From the NCBI GenBank assembly GCA_015680685.1, contig MNCI01001365.1, positions 274,215 through 328,660 of the forward strand: a DNA stretch of 54,446 nucleotides, in the 5' to 3' direction. Every line of letters begins with the position of its first letter. Position 1 is the stretch's first letter. The notes under the pieces were generated by a model. It saw only the letters and a program-made list of their open reading frames with translations. It did not search any database and was not told the origin of the DNA. The stretch is from Gnetum montanum (lineage: Eukaryota > Streptophyta > Gnetopsida > Gnetales > Gnetaceae). The position numbers and the translations under genes were made by a program. This document shows, one piece after another, positions 45,363 to 53,650 of the stretch.

Positions 45363-46574
45363 ATGTATGACACCCATGAAGAGAAATGATCTAGAAGAAA
45401 ATCCAAGAATGAGAATGAAAGTTGCAACATACAATGTGCTTGCAAGATCCTTAGTGAGCAAGAAACAACATCTGCTATGTCCACATTGGGCTTTAGATTA
45501 GCATGAATATCAATATCCATGCATTTTAGAAGAGTTACAAGATTTGGATGTTGATGCTTTATGTCTACAAGAAGTTTTACTATGAGAATTTCTACACCAA
45601 TTCAAATCAAACTTGGAAAATATGGGATACAAAAGGATTTTTAAGCAAAAAGGTTCTTTTGGAAGTTCTTCTTTTGAATCATACAGATTAGCATATTACA
45701 AAAATCACATGGATGTTTGTGTGATCTTTTATAAAGAAGTTAAGTTTGAATTGATACAAAGATTTGAATGAAGTTTAGAAAATATAATTTTAGAAATTTT
45801 AGAAATTCAAATCATGGAAAAGAAAGAATATTTAAGATTTTGGAAAAATCACATAGCCTTGGTAGTTATTCTAAAAGTTCATCAATCATGAAGATGTGTA
45901 TGGATAGTCAACACACATTGAATTGCCAAACTAACATGTTCAGATGTTAGGTTGTGTCAAGGAGCATAATTAATTGAGAAAATGAAGAAATTTTGAAGAA
46001 TAAGTTGTTCCTAAGTTATACTAATCTAGTGCCAATTGTTCTTTGTGGAGACTTTAGTACAAAAGTTGGAAGTAGTGTTTATCAATTCTTAAAATATGTA
46101 TGCATAAAGGAATCCTTGGAAGATGAGCCTGATTTGAAGAACATGCTTTGATCAATTCAACATAGAATTCCATTGGCTAGTGAATATTTTAATTATTTTA
46201 AATCTTTAAGAGATAAATAAGATTCCAGAATTCAAGAACAGATGATGTTGATGGATAGTATTCATCAAGAACCATAGTTTACCAATTACTCTGCTATGAT
46301 TAATGAGGATGGATTAATAACATTCTTTATTTAGACCTTGGATTATATTTAGTATGATGTCTAATTCTTTCAAGTTACCAAATTACTAGAGTTGATTTCT
46401 AAAGAAGAAGTTGAGAACACTTAAGATCAAGCCTTACCATCCCATACAAGACCATCCGATCATATACCACTTATGGTAGAATTACAATTACTTCCATTAG
46501 TTCATAAGGTTGATCAAGATCAGGAAGTATCTCACCTTAATTTTATTTATAATATTATTTTCTTCATTATTTAG
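45363..46574 (+). pseudogene. CCR4/Angel-type EEP nuclease frame, copy B
   Basis: About 404 codons from ATG at 45363 to TAG at 46574, with stops and frameshifts. Motifs in order: RMRMKVATYNVLARSLVSKK (about 45407-45466), CPHWALD, a stop, HEYQYPCILEELQDLDVD (about 45478-45551), ALCLQEVLL with the catalytic Glu (about 45555-45581), SYRLAYYKNHMDVCVIFYKE, NTHxIAKLTCSDVRLCQGA (about 45910-45965), FCGD-type strand (46030-46055), PLASEYF near 46172, TLDYI with the catalytic Asp (about 46335-46349), and PSHTRPSDHIPLMVELQLLP with the catalytic His (about 46440-46500). All regions of a full EEP domain are present without introns. Members trim poly(A) or RNA 3' ends; the role in the element is unknown. 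Confidence 0.82.
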
Positions 46575-46930
46575 TTGGAAAAGTAAAATATATAAGGTAA
46601 TGAAAGTTGGAAATATAGGATTTTCCCTGTCTTCATTGAGTAACAAGATACAAGTTGCACTTTGTGTGACCTTGCTTAGGACTAGTAATTGGTGGTTGGT
46701 AGATCCTTAATTTTCCTCTTATCATTATCTTAGAAAATGAAGTAAGTATTAAGAAAGTAATATTTAAATTCCCATATATCTTTCTCACATATATCTTGTT
46801 TGTAGAATAAGCAAGAAATAACTTCAAGTTTAAAGGAGAAATTTAATTATTAAAAGATGGGAACATAACAGAAGTACCAAAGTTGGAAAAATACTATGGA
46901 CATGGACTCGTTTGAGGATGAACAAAACCT
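46575..46930 (+). other. 3' untranslated part of nuclease element B
   Basis: No gene. Shared with copies A and C: 'caagttgcactttgtgtgacc' followed by 'ttggtggttggtagatc', seen reversed at about 32455-32510 and 50690-50740. Confidence 0.5.
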
Positions 46931-46943
46931 AAGGGGGGTAGAA
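46931..46943 (+). other. Polypurine tract of nuclease element B
   Basis: AAGGGGGGTAGAA lies directly before the 3' LTR (TGTCACG). The Tekay element in this window has AAGGAGGGGAGAG in the same place. Confidence 0.85.
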
Positions 46944-47570
46944 TGTCACGTCTCCATTTTTAAATGATGTTGTTACATAATGAAGATGGTGTCTCTTCAT
47001 AACAAGTGTTACTATTATTGTAACAAGACTTGAAAAGGGTAGCTGTAATTGAGACTTGAAAGGGTGCATTGTAATAATGGACATGTCTCTTGAGGTAACC
47101 TTTGGGGATTTGACCTAAGGCATTTATACCTGGGCTTAGAGGTCATGTCAATCATGGAGTGGCAAAGCTGGTATAGGCAAGTCATAGGAGCTNTTCATGT
47201 CAATCATGGAGTGGCAAAGCTGGTATAGGCAAGTCATAGGAGCTAGGTGAGGTAGGACAAGAAGTAGGTTGGCCATCTCTTCTAGCCGGTAATAGGCCTA
47301 ACCATGGTGGCAGTGTCGAATTTCCTTTAAGGGATAGATGCTGAAGCAAGAAAACCCCAAGGAACACTCTCAGAGCATGATCCAAATACTCTATTCCATA
47401 TCAATAAATTATTCTTTTCTTTCTCTTTCTACACTTTCTCTGTTATTTCCTTTATGCATAATGTCAAATGTTACATATATTTGACATTTGGTATACTGTC
47501 TTCTTATGCATAATGTTTAATATAACATATATTTGATGTTTTCTATGACATCTGGGAATGGGATGTCACA
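46944..47570 (+). repeat. 3' LTR of nuclease element B
   Basis: Runs from TGTCACGTCTCC to GGGATGTCACA. It contains a false 50-bp duplication around the N at 47193 (47143-47192 and 47195-47244), which explains its greater length than the 5' copy. Confidence 0.9.
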
Positions 47571-47575
47571 CTATG
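47571..47575. repeat. Right target-site duplication CTATG of nuclease element B
   Basis: Exact repeat of 41753-41757, adjoining the LTR end. Confidence 0.9.
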
Positions 47576-48690
47576 AAACCAAAAAACTTAACTCTTGCAA
47601 AGTCACTATAGAAGAAAAAAAGTCTTAAATCAAAATCTTATTATTTAAATTATGATTTTCAAAGTTCTATGAACCAAGGAAATACAACCATAGTAAACTC
47701 ATTAAACTATAAAGCTAAAAACTGATCATTAGGAAAGCATTGATGCTAGTAATAAAGAAAATAATATAGTATAAAAAAGATCCAAAGAATTGATATAAGC
47801 CATTAAGAGTATAGGTGATTGGACCAACATAGATATAAATGTTCCAAGACTTACAAGGACTTGAGATCATTAATTACATGATAATGATATCATAGCCAAT
47901 GTTATGATGCCAAGTAAAAAGATTCTAAAGACTACGTTAGAGCATTCAATGTGGATCATTGGAAGGAGGAAATTAAGGCTAAATTATCCATGATCAAAAA
48001 GAGAGGAGTTGAAAGTTAGTACCATATACAAATGATCATCGGTATATTAAAAATCTATGGATATTTGCAACCAAACTCAAGGAAGATGAAACACTAGATA
48101 CTTATAAGGCTAGATTGGTAGCAAGAGGCTTTTATCAAATAAAAGAAATAGACTATGAGGAGACATTTATACCTACCACTTGTATTATCATCTTCTAAAT
48201 AGCCATATCCTTGTCTACCAAGATGAAATGGAAATTTCATAAAATTAATGTTAGGTTAGCATTCCTATATGAATAATTATAAGAATAAATATACATGAAG
48301 TGGACAAAATAATTTATGAAAGATGCAAAGATGGTGTGTAAGTTATGAAAATTAATTTATGAATTAAAACATACTCCACGAGTTTGATAACAAAAGATTG
48401 ATCAATCTTTGATCAAATATGAATTTATTAAATCATAGAAGGATAGTAACATCTACACACCTAAGAAGAAAATAACATGATAAATGATTTTATCCTTTTA
48501 TATGAATGATATAATAATATCAGCAATTAACTTAAATATCATGAAATATATCAAGCATAAACTATAATTACAATTTGATATATCTCTTTTTGGCCTAGCA
48601 CATTATTACTTGGAAATGAAAATTATTAGAAATAGTAAAAATGTACCATCTAACTCCTCCATCCATGTTTACTTTGATGTTGACTAGGTG
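47576..48690 (+). pseudogene. Copia reverse transcriptase, decayed
   Basis: Continues the split Copia element. 48068-48165 reads FATKLKEDETLDTYKARLVA then RGFYQIKEIDYEETFIPTT, the signature start of Copia RT. Later blocks: KINVRLAFLYE, KLIYELKHTPRV, FIKS-stop-KDSNIY, FYMNDIII (the YVDD-box region, now MND) and FGLAHYYLEMKI (about 48590-48625). Stops are frequent. The RNase H that should follow is not seen. Confidence 0.83.
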
Positions 48691-48873
48691 GTAGTATTTC
48701 CTTTGTTTTTGTGATGTTTACTTTTATTATAATAGGTGCTATAATTGGGTTTGTATGAAGAAAAATGATTTTAAAAGGTTAGAAATTAAGCAAATTTGCA
48801 AAAAGAGCAAGAAGAGGCCAAGAGCCTTCATGTGTGACCCATGCTCAAAGAGGCAAAATTTTCTCCAAAAACA

Positions 48874-48880
48874 TATAAAT
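48874..48880 (+). promoter_or_regulatory. TATA box of an LTR-like promoter
   Basis: TATAAAT in a 'caaaaacatataaatagggat' setting. Good match to plant LTR promoters, but the surrounding LTR is unconfirmed. Confidence 0.45.
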
Positions 48881-49010
48881 AGGGATATCCTTATCCATTG
48901 TAACTTAGCTTGCTTATTCAATTTAAATTGAAGTAAATAGAAGCTCTTCCTTTCTTGACTTCTTGAATGTTTTCTACAAGTTATTTATGCTTGGGAAGCT
49001 CTATTACCTT

Positions 49011-49524
49011 TTCCCTTTTTCTTTTTTTGCATTCTTAAAGCATGGTCATCTTACTTGTAGAGTAAATTCCTTCTCATGGATTCTTCTTCCAAGTTCTCTC
49101 AAGCTTTTCATTCATGAATTTCTCACAATTTCATGCATTCTCTTGATTTTCTCACATTCATGTTTTAATTTCAAGTTCTATTAAGTTGTGATGAGACGCG
49201 ACTTACACTAGGCTGCGATATCGCGTAAGCGATATCGCGGCCGACGCGATATCGCGTCCCGCCGCCATTTCTAAAAATAAGAGGCGGCACTCCCCTTATT
49301 TCCCAATCCTGGCTAGTGTAGCGAAGCTCTGGCAGATTGATCACTNTTCCCTTTTTCTTTTTTTGCATTCTTAAAGCATGGTCATCTTACTTGTAGAGTA
49401 AATTCCTTCTCATGGATTCTTCTTCCAAGTTCTCTCAAGCTTTTCATTCATGAATTTCTCACAATTTCATGCATTCTCTTGATTTTCTCACATTCATGTT
49501 TTAATTTCAAGTTCTATTAAGTTG
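49011..49524. repeat. Direct duplication of about 175 bp around a GC-rich island and an N
   Basis: 'ttccctttttcttttt' through 'ttctattaagttg' occurs at 49011-49186 and again at 49347-49524. The copies look identical, and the second starts right after the N at 49346. This is either an assembly overlap left unmerged or a contig carrying an extra branch. Confidence 0.8.
49187..49346. other. GC-rich island with CGCGATATCGCG palindromes
   Basis: About 160 bases with a composition unlike anything else here. GATATCGCG or its reverse occurs repeatedly between 49217 and 49257, including 'gacgcgatatcgcgtcccg', and CpG is abundant although the rest of the window is CpG-poor. It ends at the N. It could be the end of a young DNA transposon or a foreign or chimeric contig end. 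I cannot tell which. Confidence 0.55.
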
Positions 49525-49870
49525 CTAACGTATATAATGAATGTTTACTCATGTTTCTAATGATGTTTGGAAGGATTTAGAAATGTTTTCATGCTATAAT
49601 TTAAGGGATCCACTTCCTAATTTCAAATTCATGTCGATTTTCATGTTCTTATTTATATGTTTTTTAAAAGTAAAATCTAATGTAAAAGCCTATATTTCTT
49701 TTTGCATTTTCTTATCTTAAGATTCTTTAGCTTGTTGAAGTCTTCTCTTATTTTGTTTCATGTTTTCAAAAGCATTTGAAGGTTTTTTCAAGGAATAATT
49801 ACAAGTTTATACAAGTTCATGGTGTTTTTGTGCTTGTGCCACATATGTATTAAATTCGAGGCTCATTTGA

Positions 49871-50446
49871 TGTGACATCTCGTCCCTAGATGTCATAGCA
49901 AACATCGAATATACGATATATTAGACATTATGCATACAAAGAAAATATATCAAATGTGAAATATATGTGATATTCAACATTATGTATAAGAGAAATAATA
50001 GGAAAAATGCAAAAAGAGAAAAAAATAATGCATTATTGATATGGAATAGCATATCCGTATCGTGCTCTAAGAGTGTTCCTTGAGGTTTTCTTCCTTTGAC
50101 ATCTATCCCTTAGAGGCAATCTAGCATTGCCACCACGGTTAGGCCTATAACTTGGCTAGAAGGGATGGCCAGTCCACTTCCTATCCTACTTCACCCAGTT
50201 CTCTTAACTTGCTTGTATCAGCTCCACCACTCCATGCCTAGCATTGACCTCTAAGTTTGGGTATAAATTCCTTAGGTCAAACTCCCAAAGGTTACCTCAA
50301 GAGACATGTCTATTATTACAACACACCCTTTTGGGTCTTAATTACAATTGTACTTTTGGGTCTTTATTAAGATTACAATAACACTTATTATGAAAAGGCA
50401 CCATCTTCCATAGGTAGTAGCATCATTTGAGAATGGGGATGTTACA
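49871..50446 (-). repeat. 3' LTR of nuclease element C
   Basis: Reads TGTGACATCTCG to GAATGGGGATGTTACA on the plus strand, 576 bp, matching the 575 bp of the 5' LTR of copy B. Confidence 0.9.
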
Positions 50447-50460
50447 ATCTACCCTCCTTA
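50447..50460 (-). other. Polypurine tract of nuclease element C
   Basis: TAAGGAGGGTAGAT on the minus strand abuts the LTR start TGTAACATCCCC. It is the closest of the family's tracts to that of the Tekay element. Confidence 0.85.
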
Positions 50461-50864
50461 GGTTTCATTCATCCTTGAAAAAGTCCATGTTCTCTATCTT
50501 TTTCTCTAGCTCCAATGTTTTCTTTCATGATCCTATGGTCCAATAATTTGATTTCTCCTTTGAACATGAATTTTTTTCTTGTTTATTTTACAAACAAGAT
50601 ATATGTCAAAAAAATATATACAAGTTTTAAATATTACTTTCTTAATACTTACTTAATTTTCTTAGATAATGACAAGAGGTGAATTAAACATCTACCAACC
50701 ACCACTGACTAGTCCTAACTAGGATAACATAAAGTGCAACTCGTATCTGGTTATCCAAGTGAAGGCAAGGAAAATTTATTTATTCCCAACTTTCATTACC
50801 TTATATATTTACTTATCTAATTATAATATAAATTAAATAATGAATAAAATAATAATATCATCAA

Positions 50865-52050
50865 TAAAAGTAAGGGTGAGATACTACCTGATCTTGATCA
50901 ACCTTATGAATTGATGGAAGTAACTATAATTCTACCATAAGTGGTATGTGATATGATGGTTTTGTTCAGGATGGCAAGGCTTAATCTTGATGCTTCTCAA
51001 CTTCTTCTTTAGAAACTAACTTTAGTAATTTGGTAATTTGGAAGAATTAGACATCATACCAAATATAATAGAAATTCTCAATGAATAATTTTGTTGATCC
51101 ATCCTCATTAATCATAACAATGTAATTGGTAAACTATGGTTCTTGATGAGCACTATCCATCAAAGTCATTTGTTCTTAAATTTTAGAATTTGATTTATCT
51201 ATTGAAGATTCAAAATAAGCAGAATATGCATTAGACAATGGAATTGCATGTTGAATTGATGGAAACATCTTCTTCAAATCAAGTTCATCTTCCAAAGATT
51301 CCTTTACACATCCATATTTTAAGAATTGATAAACACCACCTCCAACTTTTGCATTGAAATCTCCACAAATAATAAATTGAATTGGATTAGTATAACTTAG
51401 GAATAACTTATTCTTTAAACTTTCCTCCATTTGTTTAATCAAGTATGCTCCTTGGCATAGTCTAACATCTAAACATGTTGGTTTCTCAATCAAATGTGTG
51501 TTAACCACACATACACATCTTCTTGATAGATGAACTTTTAGAAATACTGCCAAGGCTATGTGATTTTTCCAAAATTTTAACTATTCTTTCTTTTCCATCT
51601 CTTGAAGTTCTGAAATTTTAAAAATCATATTTTCTAAACTCCATTCAAATATTTGCACCATTTCAAACTTGGCTTCTTTATAAAAGATCACACAACCATC
51701 CATGTTGTGATTTTTGCAATATGCTAATTTATATATGGCTCAAAAGAAGAACTTTCATAAGAACATTTTTGATTATCAATACCTCTATATCCTATTTTTT
51801 CTAAGTCTAGTTGGAATTGGTATAGAAACTTCCATGGAATAACTTCTTAGAGGCATAAAACATCAACATCCAAATCTTGTAAATCTACTAAAATGCATGG
51901 ATATCAATATTCATGCCAATATAAGGTCCGTGATGGACATAGCAGATGTTGTTTCTCACTCACTAGGGATCTTGCAAGCACATTGTATGTTACAACTTTC
52001 ATTCTCATTCTTGGATTCTTGTTTGGATCATTTCTCTTCATAGGTATCAT
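50865..52050 (-). pseudogene. CCR4/Angel-type EEP nuclease frame, copy C
   Basis: Starts at ATG 52050 (MIPMKRNDPNKNPRMRMKVV), then TYNVLARSLVSEKQHLLCP, and VDVLCL, a stop, EVIPWKFLYQF, where the Gln before the catalytic Glu has become a stop. The best-preserved stretch is 51176-51553: VCVVNTHLIEKPTCLDVRLC, FIICGDFNAKVGGGVYQFLK, GCVKESLEDELDLKKMF and AIPLSNAYSAYFESSIDKSN, all matching the second half of CCR4-type EEP domains. Then EP, a stop, FTNYIVMINEDGSTK, YYIWYDV and PSYHIPLMVELQLLPSIHKV, where SDH reads SYH. The tail QDQVVSHPYFY matches copy B's QDQEVSHLNFIY. Several frameshifts make it inactive. Confidence 0.82.
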
Positions 52051-52894
52051 CCACCTAGTTGAAATAATATTTTGAGTCTCCATGTTGTTTTGCCATATGT
52101 TTTGATTGTAGGATAGATTAATATACCTTTTCTTGATAGTTGAAGATTATTCTATTTCTTCAACTAATTCTCCAACTAATACATCAACTGATCATTAATT
52201 AATACATCGATTGATATTCAACTACATCATCTAAATAACTACAATTTCTAATTTTAGTAGTAAATAATTACATTACCTAAATTTTAGTAACATTTAACTA
52301 TATTATCTAATTCTTAATAGCCTTTCTACCCCCCTAAAGAACATTGACTGTAGCAGTGTAACTAATGACATGCCATAGTGATCTTAAGATGTCAAAAAGG
52401 TTAAATTCATTAGGAAAAATTTATGATATAAATAAATTATTAGGTACTTAGATGATAAATCTAGCCTCACCATTGAGTTTAGAAGGGTGAAAAATGTTGG
52501 AAATGACTATTCACATGTTGACAATGGACATTGTATGCTTGAGTTGCGTGAAAATTAAACTTTTGAGGATATCAAGGCACTATATTGGGCAAAGAGTAAA
52601 AACTAATTTTCAAGGTTTCCTAGGATGGATTTGACTTTAACATTATGTTCATAAGGTTAAAAAATATAGGAAATGACTCTTTGTTTTCTAAAAAAGGTGT
52701 TCAAAATCAAAAGTTATGGCTTCTGAAGTCTAAGATGTTTTGCATAAAAAATGAGACTTTCCAAGAGGTCACCTATCCTAGTTCTACTTCAGAATGAGTG
52801 TGCTTAATTATATAATTTTTATTCTTGTGATTACTAGGGTGCCAAATTCAAATTTGAAAATTATTTTTGCACATTTCTAATCTAAACTAACGGC
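52051..52894 (-). other. Conserved non-coding block of nuclease element C
   Basis: Counterpart of 34140-34620 and 44516-45362. It contains two copies of a 'gaaatgactattcacatg' or 'gaaatgactctttg' unit. No ORF. Confidence 0.5.
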
Positions 52895-52990
52895 TTGACG
52901 ATAGAAATTTAAATTTTCTATCAATTGACAAGAATTTCAATTTTTTGCTAGTTGATGAGCAATTGAAAATTTTTCATTATATAATAGAGA
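52895..52990. repeat. Short 'tcaattga' repeat cluster, copy C
   Basis: Diverged units 'ttctatcaattgacaag' and 'gctagttgatgagcaattg', matching the clusters of copies A and B in position. Confidence 0.55.
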
Positions 52991-53167
52991 ATTTGTCATT
53001 TCATTCCAACAATAGTAATGGTAGTAGTGGAATCCCAGTAGTGTCTTGGGTGGCTGCTGGGATGTCGGTGGCCATGCTGGACATGTTGACAAAGGTAGCG
53101 ACAAGTGAGGAAGTGTGCATCAGCAATAATGTTGTAGTGTTTTCTGTGGAGGTGCATCATTTTCTAC

Positions 53168-53440
53168 CATGTAGTCTATGTAGGGCCAGTGAGGCCTGCA
53201 GAGGCTAGCTCAACCCTTATGTGAGCCCATGTAGCCCCCACATGGGCATGTGTAGTTCATCCTAAGGCTCGCTTGGCCCTTTTCTAGTGCATGCGTAGCC
53301 CTTCTTAGGGCCTATGCAGCCCTCCTTGGGGCTTGTGTGGCCTTCTGTGGGTCTCACATGACCCTCCACATGGATTGCATGGTTCCAAATGAGGCTAGTG
53401 TTACCCATTAATAGGGCATACATAGCCCTAAAACATGTTA
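53168..53440 (-). repeat. 21-bp tandem repeat array, copy C
   Basis: About ten diverged units such as 'agcccttcttagggcctatg' and 'agccctccttggggcttgtg'. The minus strand encodes the same 7-residue theme as copy B (EGHTSPK, EGCIGPK). Confidence 0.78.
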
Positions 53441-53459
53441 GCAATGAGGGTTTTTATGG

Positions 53460-53650
53460 TGTGGAAGGGGGAGGTGATGATTAGTGATGGGGGAAGTGAT
53501 GATCGGTGGCACAAGAGGTGATGATCTATGGTATGGAAGGAAATTATCAATAGCATGGGAGGCAATGATCTATGACATGGAAGGTGATGATTAGTAGCAT
53601 GGGAGGCATTGATCAGTGGTGTGAGAGGCGATGATCCACGATGTTGTTGG
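53460..53650. repeat. 22-bp tandem repeat array, about eight units
   Basis: Units alternate around 'gatgatcagtggcatgggaggc' and 'aatgatctatggcatggaagg', 21 to 23 bases each. Overlapping minus ORFs (53428-53823, 53664-53927) are histidine-rich translations of this and of the GC-rich flank. They are not supported as genes. Confidence 0.7.

Larger units (their letters stand above)
41758..47570 (+). mobile_element. EEP-nuclease LTR element, copy B (complete, non-autonomous)
   Basis: Both LTRs, the primer site, the polypurine tract and a perfect CTATG target duplication are present, so the boundaries are certain. The 4.6-kb interior has no recognisable gag-pol. It holds in order a leader, a tRNA-like motif, a 45-bp minisatellite, a 21-bp repeat, a conserved AT-rich block and a CCR4-type nuclease frame. 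It landed in the integrase of the Copia element and is therefore younger than it. Confidence 0.92.
38656..48690 (+). mobile_element. Ty1/Copia retrotransposon, split by nuclease element B, decayed
   Basis: Domain order gag, zinc knuckle, protease, integrase, RT is diagnostic of Copia. A candidate 5' LTR (38656-39138) and primer site precede gag. The integrase frame stops at 41757 and the element resumes at 47571, on either side of a 5.8-kb insertion. RNase H and a matching 3' LTR are not seen, so the right end is truncated or too diverged; the end coordinate is approximate. Confidence 0.75.
48691..49870 (+). mobile_element. LTR-like sequence with TATA box, right side cut by element C
   Basis: A TATA box (ACATATAAATAGGG, 48871-48884) is followed by 'ttgtaacttagcttgctt' and a T-rich region, the architecture of a plant LTR U3-R-U5. 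No partner LTR lies in the window, so the family is unassigned; a 3' LTR of the Copia element or a separate solo LTR are both possible. It contains the GC-rich island and an N with flanking duplication. Confidence 0.4.
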
